From the NCBI GenBank assembly GCA_030144725.1, contig JASKMD010000026.1, forward strand, positions 1,251,981 through 1,315,980: a stretch of DNA of 64,000 nucleotides, in the 5' to 3' direction. The DNA comes from Haematococcus lacustris. Taxonomy: Eukaryota; Chlorophyta; Chlorophyceae; Chlamydomonadales; Haematococcaceae. Every line of letters starts with the position of its first letter. Position 1 is the first letter of the stretch. The translations under genes were made by a program, and so were the position numbers. Under the pieces are notes generated by a model. The model ran no database searches. It had not been told where the DNA came from and worked only from the letters and a program-made list of their open reading frames with translations. This document shows positions 1 to 10,109 of this stretch, in pieces.

Positions 1-837
1 TGCTTCTGCATATGAGGGCATGTGATGAGATTGTAAACTTGTGTGTTTCTGTATCAGAAGGGTGTGTGCCCAGTGTACATATGTGCATGACAAGCCATGT
101 ATGTTTCTAGTCTGTGCTGTGCGTGTATCAGGCCAGCAGGGGACATGAAGGCGATGCTTTGGGGATCGTGCCAGTTCACATATGGTAAGGTCCCTGCTGT
201 GTGGGGCCATGTCACCTTCTCGGAATGCTAGGGTGAGGTCCTTGAGGACAACTGCCTTGGTGTCGTAGAGAAACGGGTACGGGGCCAGGACTGCATCTCC
301 AGCGTCTGCACGCACTACAGCTGCGATGGCCTCCTCATACTCCAAGGTGCTGTAGCTGTTATGGCGCGTATCCCCAGCACGGATGCTGGAGATGGTCGGG
401 GCGGCTGGGCTCTTGTAGCTGGCCTTAGCTTTGGCGAGGAGGCTAGCGTAGGTCGCGTTGCTGCTAACGAAGATAGCCTTCTTGGGAAGCGCTGCTCTGA
501 GCAAAGTGTGCATGTCGGCCGAGGTCGATGTCAACTTGTAGATCGCTGCGGTCAGGTAGGAGGGGTCACGATCCGTGTTGTGACTTCCGTAGGGGTTATC
601 AGTGTGGTGGAGAGTTGGGGTCGTAGTTGGGTTGCACGTTGGCCAGGGGCCAAAGTTGTTTGCGTAGCTACCGTGGGGCGAACCCTCCACGGCGCCGTGT
701 TGGCCTGACAGGTGCGGAGCTGGATGGCCACTTGTGCCACCCAAGCTTACCGCACCCCAGCACCAACACGCGCACAACAACCAGAGACAGGTTAGGATGA
801 CGGTAGGCCTTCTCCTGGGCTTACCATCAACATCCAT
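1..837 (-). CDS. Membrane-anchored or secreted protein, 5' part, cut by the window edge
   Basis: An open frame runs without a stop from an ATG at 837-835 to position 1 (279 codons). The start MDVDGKPRRRP is followed by a hydrophobic, Cys/Trp-rich stretch of about 20 residues (roughly residues 12-33), which suits a signal anchor with a basic cytosolic flank (type II topology) or a signal peptide. A low-complexity Gly/His/Asn/Pro segment follows (about 35-85), then a more ordered Ala/Leu-rich part with LTAAIYKL, PKKAIFVSSN, LEYEEAIAAVV and VLKDLTLAF. After about residue 220 the composition loosens, and a possible GTGAAC donor near 179 suggests that the coding exon may end there. I do not recognise the family. 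A Golgi or ER enzyme with a signal anchor is one guess, made from topology alone. Confidence 0.5.
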   Translation of the reverse strand, partial: MDVDGKPRRRPTVILTCLWLLCACWCWGAVSLGGTSGHPAPHLSGQHGAVEGSPHGSYANNFGPWPTCNPTTTPTLHHTDNPYGSHNTDRDPSYLTAAIYKLTSTSADMHTLLRAALPKKAIFVSSNATYASLLAKAKASYKSPAAPTISSIRAGDTRHNSYSTLEYEEAIAAVVRADAGDAVLAPYPFLYDTKAVVLKDLTLAFREGDMAPHSRDLTICELARSPKHRLHVPCWPDTRTAQTRNIHGLSCTYVHWAHTLLIQKHTSLQSHHMPSYAEA

Positions 838-989
838 AGCCTGTGCAGCGCGCGTTGTACAAGTCGGGGTTGATGAATCGACGCTCATTCGGCAGCTCCT
901 GGCGTGCTCAGTAAGACTCTGTTGTTGGATTGTCTAGAGCTCGCTTCGGTGCTGCGGGAATTTGCGTTGAAATTTTCAAACCAGAATTG

Positions 990-1671
990 TACAGTACTGT
1001 AGGGGTCTACAGTACTGTAGGGGTCTACAGTACTGTAGGTGTCTACAGTACTGTAGGTGTCTACAGTACTGTAGATGTCTACAGTACTGTAGGTGTCTAC
1101 AGTACTGTAGGTGTCTACAGTACTGTAGATGTCTACAGTACTGTAGGGGTCTACAGTACTGTAGGTGTCTACAGTACTGTAGGTGTCTTCAGTACTGTAG
1201 GTGTCTACAGTACTGTAGGGGTCTACAGTACTGTAGGGGTCTACAGTACTGTAGGTGTCTACAGTACTGTAGGGGTCTACAGTACTGTAGGTGTCTACAG
1301 TACTGTAGGGGTCTACAGTACTGTAGATGTCTACAGTACTGTAGGGGTCTACAGTACTGTAGGTGTCTACAGTACTGTAGGTGTCTACAGTACTGTAGAT
1401 GTCTACAGTACTGTAGGTGTCTACAGTACTGTAGGGGTCTACAGTACTGTAGGGGTCTACAGTACTGTAGGGGTCTACAGTACTGTAGGTGTCTACAGTA
1501 CTGTAGGTGTCTTCAGTACTGTAGGTGTCTACAGTACTGTAGGGGTCTACAGTACTGTAGGGGTCTACAGTACTGTAGGTGTCTACAGTACTGTAGGGGT
1601 CTACAGTACTGTAGGTGTCTACAGTACTGTAGGTGTCTACAGTACTGTAGATGTCTACAGTACTGTAGGTG
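990..1671. repeat. 18-bp satellite built on a 14-bp perfect palindrome
   Basis: About 38 head-to-tail 18-bp units. Each carries the self-complementary core CTACAGTACTGTAG and a 4-bp spacer that varies between GTGT, GGGT and ATGT. A few units have CTTCAGTACTGTAG. Because 18 is a multiple of three, the array stays open in both strands (STVGVY and YSTVDT repeats); these are not taken as proteins. Confidence 0.97.
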
Positions 1672-2372
1672 CCTTCCCCCCATGCATCCTTAACCCCCAT
1701 GCCCCCTTCGCCCCCATGCAGGAACATCTCAATGTAGCCCAAGCTCGTTTGCTATCCCGACAGTGCTATGCAAATGCGCTGACAACAAAGCGTGCCTATG
1801 TTGCCCAGCCCAGCCCAGCCCTGCCCAGCCCTACTCAGCCTCTAGGATTCGTTACCGACCCTGAGCCTAGCCCTTGTGTTAGGAACACAAGTGGTGATGT
1901 AATGATGTAGGCTGAGAGTCATGATGTAATGATGTGAGGTTATATGTAATGATGGATGGTTGATGGCCAACCGCAAACAACTTTTGGGGCAATCTCTGCC
2001 GCACTCGATATTACACGGGAGGGTGCGGTGCAGGAGGTTGTTGTGATTGCGGGGCATCATCAACATCCACAGCTTTGCGGGAGCTTGCAAGCCGAGCTAC
2101 CCAGTACAACCGACAGAACGGACCTAGCTTGCGATAGAGACGGGCCCCGGCCTTAGACCTTACACGTATGTATGTAGCTCCCTATGGCGACCTTATTGCG
2201 TGGACACAACTTTCGGCACAAATATCTATATCGAGCTTGCGGGCCTACGCTTCGACGCCTCTCACTATTTATAGCACGCAGAAGCTGACGGTGCAATCGC
2301 GGTAGCAAATGGTGGTTTGAATGTGGAGAACAACATGATACCCTATTTACAAGAGACCTTGTCAAATCTGAC
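1672..2372. other. No gene seen between the two palindromic satellite blocks
   Basis: A short GCCCAGCCCAGCC run sits at about 1806-1820 and several GATGTAATGATG repeats at about 1893-1955. ORFs here are short and have no recognisable domain. Confidence 0.5.
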
Positions 2373-2460
2373 CTACAGTACTGTAGACCTCTACAGTACT
2401 GTAGACATCTACAGTACTGTAGACATCTACAGTACTGTAGATGTCTACAGTACTGTAGGT
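2373..2460. repeat. Second, short block of the palindromic satellite
   Basis: Five copies of CTACAGTACTGTAG with spacers ACCT, ACAT, ACAT and ATGT. The ACAT spacers are the reverse complement of the ATGT spacers in the main block, so most of this block lies in inverted orientation and flips at its last unit. Confidence 0.92.
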
Positions 2461-2599
2461 ACCTACACTCCAACTGCTCACATACCCAAAATTTCAACAA
2501 GCGTCAAGTGGCGTTGGAGTCGCAAGGACAATCCGAGGCGAACCGCATCAAAAAACTACCCCCCTAGGATGACGAATATCCGCACTAATTTGCCTGTGT

Positions 2600-3022
2600 G
2601 TTGACGGACATGCTGCGGTTACTGACCTCAACGCCTTCGTTACCGGTTACAGAGCGTTGGGACGCTATGTGGTTGTTCTGCGATGGATGTTCGGTTGTGG
2701 TGGGCAGCCGCCCGCTTTGGGGTTTGCGGAAGATGGGATACATTGTTGGGGGATAAGTAATAAGCGGAGTACCAGACGGGCGGTGGAGCTATTACCGATG
2801 TAATAAAGTTCCCTCATTTTGAGGACGGTTTTTTCGACTTATTACCGTTTTTTGCGCTGGATTATTACCGACTTATTACATTATTACCCAATCGCCCAGC
2901 ACTGGCCCCCACCACTCTGACAGCGCATAAGAAAGAGGTGTGGTAGATAAAGGACGATGGCTCCAGATAGCGCACGTAGAGGAGCAAATGGTCCTCAGTT
3001 CCCACGTCCGTGCTGCTGTCAG
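2600..3022. other. AT-rich island with repeated TTATTACC-type motifs
   Basis: Between about 2754 and 2890, TAATAA and TTATTACCG words recur in both orientations next to a TTTTTT run, in clear contrast to the GC-rich surroundings. No ORF or RNA gene is recognised. It could be a regulatory island or the end of a decayed element. Confidence 0.4.
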
Positions 3023-3480
3023 CTAACAAGCTGAATAGGGGCTGGCTCGTACAGCTGCTAGCTGTTGAGTGAGGAGGGTTTGGCTAATAGAGTAAAGAGT
3101 GGCATTGAAGTAACGGGTGGCACTGAAGTCATGCGGCATAGCTGGTGCCCCACTGTGAGTGGCAAACTTGAGGTGGGCTGCAAAGGACATGGCTGAGTGG
3201 CCCCACAACACCATGAAGAGGGCTGCCAACACCATGCGGCGGTAGGTGCCTTGGACCACTGTTGTTGTTGCAGCCTTCACAGCTGCTTTGATGGAGCTGG
3301 CACCCCCCCCAGCACGCTGTGCCATGCCGATGGCTTCTGAATGGGCCTTGCTCTTGGCGTGTTGGGCCAGCTCCGCCTCACACGTCACAGCCCCACCACC
3401 ACCACTCGCCTTTGCGAATAGAGATGAGTTGGGCTTGTGCTCCAAGCAAGTGGAGCAGTGGGCTTGGGGGGTGCCTCTCT
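3023..3480 (-). pseudogene. Zinc-finger transposase-like remnant
   Basis: The minus-strand frame through 3445 has a finger-like arrangement: CSTC about 10 residues before SSLFAKASGGGG, then CEAELAQHAKSKAHSEAI. Paired Cys, an S-S-L-F-A segment and a His-Lys-Ala-His end resemble the N-terminal finger of TTF/DUF4371-type hAT-like transposase relatives. The frame has no ATG at its start and an in-frame TAG lies just upstream, near the 3520s. Downstream it continues through an Ala/Thr-rich and then a weakly hydrophobic stretch to a stop at 3023. I read it as a fragment of a decayed element. An exon of an unrecognised gene is possible. Confidence 0.35.
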
Positions 3481-3574
3481 CGTTGCATCCGCCACTGAAC
3501 CTGCACCATGGCTACTTCGCTTGCAACTCCTTCTGCTTAGCCTCAGTCATTGCAGTCTTGTGGCCTCTGCGGAT

Positions 3575-4165
3575 GCGGATGCCGCTGCTGCTGCTGCTGC
3601 TGCGCTGCTGCTGCTGCCGCTGCTGCATTGCTGTAGCTGCCCTGCCGCTGCTGCTCCTGCTGCTGCCCTGCCGCTTCTACCCTGCTGCTGCTGCTGCTGC
3701 CCCTGCCCCTGATACCGCTGCCTTGCTGCTGCTGCCCTGCCGCTGCAGCTGCTGCCCTGCTGCTGCTCCCCTGATGCTGTCATGCCCTACTGCTGCTGTT
3801 GCCATGCTGCTGCTGCCATGCTGCAGCTGCCCTGCTGCTGCAGCTGCTGCTGCAGCCCTGCTGCTGCCGCTGCTGCCGCTGCTGCCCTGCTGTAGCTTCA
3901 CTGCCATTATGCTACTGCCGATGGTGCAGCACTCTGCTGCTGCCGCTGCCCTGCTGCTGCTGCTGCGCAGCCCTGCTGCTGCTGCTACTGCCTTGCTCCT
4001 CCTGCTGCTGCCCGGCTGCTGTTGCCCTCCTGATGCAGCTGCTGCCCTGCTGCTGCTACCCTCCTGCTGCTGCTACTGCCTTGCTCCTGCAGCTGCTGCC
4101 CTGCTGCTGCTCCACTGCCATTATGCTGCTGCCCTGCTGCTGATACCGTGATGCTGCCCTGCTGC
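3575..4165. repeat. Imperfect CTG/CCCTGCTGCTG compound repeat
   Basis: About 590 bp dominated by CTGCTGCTG tracts broken by CCCTGCTGC units and occasional CCACTGCCATTATGCT. It gives long Leu-, Ala-, Ser- and Cys-rich open frames on both strands; these are by-products of the repeat. Confidence 0.9.
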
Positions 4166-4224
4166 TGTTGACGTGCAGGACCTGGTGCAGCACTTGAATG
4201 CTAAATGATGATTATAGACATATT

Positions 4225-4315
4225 ATACCCCAAACCTCCCCGCATTGGGCTGACAAGGCCAGTTTAATCCTCCCCGCGTTGGGCTGACAAGGCGCATTTG
4301 GCTGACAAGGCCAGT
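4225..4315. repeat. Short tandem repeat around GGGCTGACAAGGC
   Basis: Two adjacent copies of a CCTCCCCGC(A/G)TTGGGCTGACAAGG unit, followed by a partial third (TTTGGCTGACAAGGCCAGTTT). Confidence 0.8.
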
Positions 4316-5713
4316 TTCATCGTGAAAGGCGGGATTGCGGGCTGCGTGGTCTGCGCGGTTCAAGAAGTTAACATGAGTTAACATGTGAACGCGGAGATGT
4401 CAACGTCGAAGATGTCAACGATGCGATGGTATCCACCAAGCGCCATCTGAATTGTCATCTGTCGCTGGTCCGACGGAGTCTGCCTTACTTTCTTGCCTGG
4501 CTTTCCCATATTCGATAACGCAGCCGTGAGTTAGGTTTGAGATATGTACGGGCGCAACTAAGAAAAACAGGCGCCCGTAGATAGCCCGTGAACTCCCCCC
4601 CGTAACCCAAATTTTGAAACGAACCCTGGAAGCTACACGCACATGAAGCACACATGGGTGTGTGGGTGCTAGGCTCGTGCAAGGCCACGGTGTATTCTGT
4701 CGGCTGTGTCCAGCGGCTGACATGATGTCAGACCGCGAGTCGCCAAGGGTGCGGCGGAGAGGGGAAGCTGCCTTGTAGGAGGGGAGGAGTGTAACAGTTG
4801 TACGGCGCATGCAAGTGTGATGCTGGCCATAAGGTACTCTGAACCCTTGAAAGGCAACAGTGGGCTCAGAACCCAACGAGCTACCCCGCTCTAAGCTCGT
4901 GGTTCATGGCATTTAGTCTAAATCAACCTGTGGGGTGCGTGGTTGACAACTCTCGCACGTTACACACCCCACCTCCTTCGGCATGCAATCTTGTGGTGTA
5001 CACCAAACCTTGTTGCTTGTTGCTTGTGTCCCAACAGCATCAATGCCTGGTGCCCAAAGGTCAAGCAGATGGGATTAAGCTGTTTTGGGCTTGCCGATGG
5101 CCTGCTTGTGAGGTCAGGTGTGTACAGTTCCAGCATGGCTTGTCTCCGTAAGCTATTGGATCCACCATCCGATATGGCAGTGGGAGCGTGACTCTATATG
5201 AACAGCCATCCTAGCTTATCAACATCATGGCGCGCACTCTCACCTATGCCCACCCGCAAGTGTGTGTCGGCGATTAGTTCTTGGGTCGTTACCGTCTTCT
5301 TGATCTGCTTACCTCTGGACATGGTCTCATACTCTGAGCCATCAATCCCATGACCCATGAGGAGCTCTGCGATGCAAGGAAGGCGTGCTTTCTAGGCGCA
5401 CACCATGCTTATACAGCAGCGGTGCGGGCATGCATGTTGTTGCGTTCGAAACATGAAGAACCCCGTGCACAACATAGGTGTGGCTCTGTTCAGACAACGC
5501 CGAGAGTGGTCTCACAGAGCTTGGCATAGCCAATGCTACCACAGCCTACTACGGCGTTTCATCCGGGATCAGCTTTATTGCACGAGGCTCACAGGGTTGC
5601 TCTCATGTGATTCAAGACAGCCATGTGATTCAGGGCAGCCATGTGATTCAAGGCAGTCATGTGATTCATGGCAGCCATACAACAATACAAAGTAACGTGG
5701 TAAAACATTGCAA

Positions 5714-7004
5714 GCCCGCCCCGCCCCGCCCCGCCCCGCCCCGCCCCGCCCCGCCCCGCCCCGCCCCGCCCCGCCCCGCCCCGCCCCGCCCCGCCCCGCC
5801 CCGCCCCGCCCCGCCCCGCCCCGCCCCGCCCCGCCCCGCCCCGCCCCGCCCCGCCCCGCCCCGCCCCGCCCCGCCCCGCCCCGCCCCGCCCCGCCCCGCC
5901 CCGCCCCGCCCCGCCCCGCCCCGCCCCGCCCCGCCCCGCCCCGCCCCGCCCCGCCCCGCCCCGCCCCGCCCCGCCCCGCCCCGCCCCGCCCCGCCCCGCC
6001 CCGCCCCGCCCCGCCCCGCCCCGCCCCGCCCCGCCCCGCCCCGCCCCGCCCCGCCCCGCCCCGCCCCGCCCCGCCCCGCCCCGCCCCGCCCCGCCCCGCC
6101 CCGCCCCGCCCCGCCCCGCCCCGCCCCGCCCCGCCCCGCCCCGCCCCGCCCCGCCCCGCCCCGCCCCGCCCCGCCCCGCCCCGCCCCGCCCCGCCCCGCC
6201 CCGCCCCGCCCCGCCCCGCCCCGCCCCGCCCCGCCCCGCCCCGCCCCGCCCCGCCCCGCCCCGCCCCGCCCCGCCCCGCCCCGCCCCGCCCCGCCCCGCC
6301 CCGCCCCGCCCCGCCCCGCCCCGCCCCGCCCCGCCCCGCCCCGCCCCGCCCCGCCCCGCCCCGCCCCGCCCCGCCCCGCCCCGCCCCGCCCCGCCCCGCC
6401 CCGCCCCGCCCCGCCCCGCCCCGCCCCGCCCCGCCCCGCCCCGCCCCGCCCCGCCCCGCCCCGCCCCGCCCCGCCCCGCCCCGCCCCGCCCCGCCCCGCC
6501 CCGCCCCGCCCCGCCCCGCCCCGCCCCGCCCCGCCCCGCCCCGCCCCGCCCCGCCCCGCCCCGCCCCGCCCCGCCCCGCCCCGCCCCGCCCCGCCCCGCC
6601 CCGCCCCGCCCCGCCCCGCCCCGCCCCGCCCCGCCCCGCCCCGCCCCGCCCCGCCCCGCCCCGCCCCGCCCCGCCCCGCCCCGCCCCGCCCCGCCCCGCC
6701 CCGCCCCGCCCCGCCCCGCCCCGCCCCGCCCCGCCCCGCCCCGCCCCGCCCCGCCCCGCCCCGCCCCGCCCCGCCCCGCCCCGCCCCGCCCCGCCCCGCC
6801 CCGCCCCGCCCCGCCCCGCCCCGCCCCGCCCCGCCCCGCCCCGCCCCGCCCCGCCCCGCCCCGCCCCGCCCCGCCCCGCCCCGCCCCGCCCCGCCCCGCC
6901 CCGCCCCGCCCCGCCCCGCCCCGCCCCGCCCCGCCCCGCCCCGCCCCGCCCCGCCCCGCCCCGCCCCGCCCCGCCCCGCCCCGCCCCGCCCCGCCCCGCC
7001 CCGC
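5714..7004. repeat. (CCCCG)n array, unit 1
   Basis: About 1.29 kb, roughly 258 perfect pentanucleotides with no visible interruption. The minus strand is (CGGGG)n, a continuous run of four-G tracts. Both strands are open in several frames (APPRP and AGRGG repeats) purely from the repeat. Confidence 0.98.
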
Positions 7005-7017
7005 GTCTAATGCTTGT

Positions 7018-7192
7018 TATGGCTGGCATGGGCTGGCATGGGCTGGCATGGCTGGCATGGCTGGCATGGCTGGCATGGCTGGCATGGCTGGCATGGCTGG
7101 CATGGCTGGCATGGCTGGCATGGCTGGCATGGCTGGCATGGCTGGCATGGCTGGCATGGCTGGCATGGCTGGCATGGCTGGCATGGCTGGCT
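7018..7192. repeat. (GGCATGGCT)n 9-bp array, unit 1
   Basis: About 19 copies of GGCATGGCT directly after the (CCCCG)n block. It starts with two variant GGCATGGGCT units and ends in GGCTATGGCTC. Confidence 0.95.
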
Positions 7193-8574
7193 ATGGCTCT
7201 TCATTGCCTGATCATGGCTGTTCATGGTGTCATGCTAGGCTATCGCTTTGCGCCGCACGTTACATGTTTTGGATGCTGGACACCGCTGGCTGCTGGTGCA
7301 CGTGCATGATGCATGTGTATGATGCATGCATGTCGTGGTGCAAATCACTAAACCATGCATAAGAGTTGCATGGTTGTGCCATGCTCGGTCAGTGAGCTGT
7401 TGACACGAATGGTTGCTTGCTGTTGCATGCATGTTGGCACATGTTGCATGCACATGGTGGATGCAAGCTTGCCACACATGGTGCATGCATGAAGTTACAC
7501 GCACATGAAGCACACATGGGTGTGTGGGTGCTAGGCTCGTGCAAGGCCACGGTGTATTCTGTCGGCTGTGTCCAGCGGCTGACATGATGTCAGACCGCGA
7601 GTCGCCAAGGGTGCGGCGGAGAGGGGAAGCTGCCTTGTAGGAGGGGAGGAGTGTAACAGTTGTACGGCGCATGCAAGTGTGATGCTGGCCATAAGGTACT
7701 CTGAACCCTTGAAAGGCAACAGTGGGCTCAGAACCCAACGAGCTACCCCGCTCTAAGCTCGTGGTTCATGGCATTTAGTCTAATCAACCTGTGGGGTGCG
7801 TGGTTGACAACTCTCGCACGTTACACACCCCACCTCCTTCGGCATGCAATCTTGTGGTGTACACCAAACCTTGTTGCTTGTTGCTTGTGTCCCAACAGCA
7901 TCAATGCCTGGTGCCCAAAGGTCAAGCAGATGGGATTAAGCTGTTTTGGGCTTGCCGATGGCCTGCTTGTGAGGTCAGGTGTGTACAGTTCCAGCATGGC
8001 TTGTCTCCGTAAGCTATTGGACCCACCATCCGATATGGCAGTGGGAGCGTGACTCTATATGAACAGCCATCCTAGCTTATCAACATCATGGCGCGCACTC
8101 TCACCTATGCCCACCCGCAAGTGTGTGTCGGCGATTAGTTCTTGGGTCGTTACCGTCTTCTTGATCTGCTTACCTCTGGACATGGTCTCATACTCTGAGC
8201 CATCAATCCCATGACCCATGAGGAGCTCTGCGATGCAAGGAAGGCGTGCTTTCTAGGCGCACACCATGCTTATACAGCAGCGGTGCGGGCATGCATGTTG
8301 TTGCGTTCGAAACATGAAGAACCCCGTGCACAACATAGGTGTGGCTCTGTTCAGACAACGCCGAGAGTGGTCTCACAGAGCTTGGCATAGCCAATGCTAC
8401 CACAGCCTACTACGGCGTTTCATCCGGGATCAGCTTTATTGCACGAGGCTCACAGGGTTGCTCTCATGTGATTCAAGACAGCCATGTGATTCAGGGCAGC
8501 CATGTGATTCAAGGCAGTCATGTGATTCATGGCAGCCATACAACAATACAAAGTAACGTGGTAAAACATTGCAA

Positions 8575-9509
8575 GCCCGCCCCGCCCCGCCCCGCCCCGC
8601 CCCGCCCCGCCCCGCCCCGCCCCGCCCCGCCCCGCCCCGCCCCGCCCCGCCCCGCCCCGCCCCGCCCCGCCCCGCCCCGCCCCGCCCCGCCCCGCCCCGC
8701 CCCGCCCCGCCCCGCCCCGCCCCGCCCCGCCCCGCCCCGCCCCGCCCCGCCCCGCCCCGCCCCGCCCCGCCCCGCCCCGCCCCGCCCCGCCCCGCCCCGC
8801 CCCGCCCCGCCCCGCCCCGCCCCGCCCCGCCCCGCCCCGCCCCGCCCCGCCCCGCCCCGCCCCGCCCCGCCCCGCCCCGCCCCGCCCCGCCCCGCCCCGC
8901 CCCGCCCCGCCCCGCCCCGCCCCGCCCCGCCCCGCCCCGCCCCGCCCCGCCCCGCCCCGCCCCGCCCCGCCCCGCCCCGCCCCGCCCCGCCCCGCCCCGC
9001 CCCGCCCCGCCCCGCCCCGCCCCGCCCCGCCCCGCCCCGCCCCGCCCCGCCCCGCCCCGCCCCGCCCCGCCCCGCCCCGCCCCGCCCCGCCCCGCCCCGC
9101 CCCGCCCCGCCCCGCCCCGCCCCGCCCCGCCCCGCCCCGCCCCGCCCCGCCCCGCCCCGCCCCGCCCCGCCCCGCCCCGCCCCGCCCCGCCCCGCCCCGC
9201 CCCGCCCCGCCCCGCCCCGCCCCGCCCCGCCCCGCCCCGCCCCGCCCCGCCCCGCCCCGCCCCGCCCCGCCCCGCCCCGCCCCGCCCCGCCCCGCCCCGC
9301 CCCGCCCCGCCCCGCCCCGCCCCGCCCCGCCCCGCCCCGCCCCGCCCCGCCCCGCCCCGCCCCGCCCCGCCCCGCCCCGCCCCGCCCCGCCCCGCCCCGC
9401 CCCGCCCCGCCCCGCCCCGCCCCGCCCCGCCCCGCCCCGCCCCGCCCCGCCCCGCCCCGCCCCGCCCCGCCCCGCCCCGCCCCGCCCCGCCCCGCCCCGC
9501 CCCGCCCGC
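8575..9509. repeat. (CCCCG)n array, unit 2
   Basis: About 935 bp, roughly 187 perfect units, in the same position and orientation as in unit 1. Confidence 0.98.
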
Positions 9510-9514
9510 TTGTT

Positions 9515-9812
9515 ATGGCTGGCATGGGCTGGCATGGGCTGGCATGGGCTGGCATGGCTGGCATGGCTGGCATGGCTGGCATGACTGGCATGGCTGGCAT
9601 GGCTGGCATGGCTGGCATGGCTGGCATGGCTGGCATGGCTGGCATGGCTGGCATGGCTGGCATGGCTGGCATGGCTGGCATGGCTGGCATGGCTGGCATG
9701 GCTGGCATGGCTGGCATGGCTGGCATGGCTGGCATGGCTGGCATGGCTGGCATGGCTGGCATGGCTGGCATGGCTGGCATGGCTGGCATGGCTGGCATGG
9801 CTGGCTATGGCT
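9515..9812. repeat. (GGCATGGCT)n 9-bp array, unit 2
   Basis: About 32 copies against about 19 in unit 1. Three variant GGCATGGGCT units lead the array and one unit reads GGCATGACT. Confidence 0.95.
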
Positions 9813-10109
9813 CTTCATTGCCTGATCATGGCTGTTCATGGTGTCATGCTAGGCTATCGCTTTGCGCCGCACGTTACATGTTTTGGATGCTGGACACCGC
9901 TGGCTGCTGGTGCACGTGCATGATGCATGTGTATGATGCATGCATGTCGTGGTGCAAATCACTAAACCATGCATAAGAGTTGCATGGTTGTGCCATGCTC
10001 GGTCAGTGAGCTGTTGACACGAATGGTTGCTTGCTGTTGCATGCATGTTGGCACATGTTGCATGCACATGGTGAATGCAAGCTTGCCACACATGGTGCAT
10101 GCATGAAGT

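Larger units (their letters stand above)
4634..7495. repeat. Tandem duplication unit 1 (2.86 kb)
   Basis: First of three head-to-tail units. It holds about 1.08 kb of unique-looking sequence, then a (CCCCG)n array, a (GGCATGGCT)n array and about 300 bp rich in GCATG words. It matches unit 2 almost base for base; differences I saw include TAAATC/TAATC near 4920 and GGATCC/GGACCC near 5160. A 54-codon minus-strand ORF (5194-5358, MGHGIDGSEYETMSRG...DKLGWLFI) recurs in all three units at 8055-8219 and 10669-10833. Its composition looks protein-like, but I do not recognise it and conservation between such young copies proves nothing. Confidence 0.93.
7496..10109. repeat. Tandem duplication unit 2 (2.61 kb)
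   Basis: Near-identical to unit 1, with the same order: unique segment, (CCCCG)n, (GGCATGGCT)n, GCATG-rich tail. The length difference comes from the two arrays: the pentamer array is shorter and the 9-mer array longer than in unit 1. Confidence 0.93.

Noticed and set aside
361..708. Plus-strand 115-codon ORF at the left end
   Set aside because: It is the shadow of the longer minus-strand open frame that starts at 837 and carries a signal anchor.
990..1671. CRISPR-like array
   Set aside because: The units are regular, but the spacers are just 4 bp and nearly invariant, and the genome is eukaryotic; it is a satellite.
3246..4151. Leu/Ala/Cys-rich 301-codon ORF
   Set aside because: Arises from the CTG compound repeat, with many overlapping frames of the same kind.
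5478..9976. Very long ORFs of APPRP, AGRGG, GMA, WLA and PCQ repeats
   Set aside because: They exist because the 5-bp and 9-bp repeats contain no stops in any phase; there is no sequence constraint beyond the array and no supporting flanking domain.
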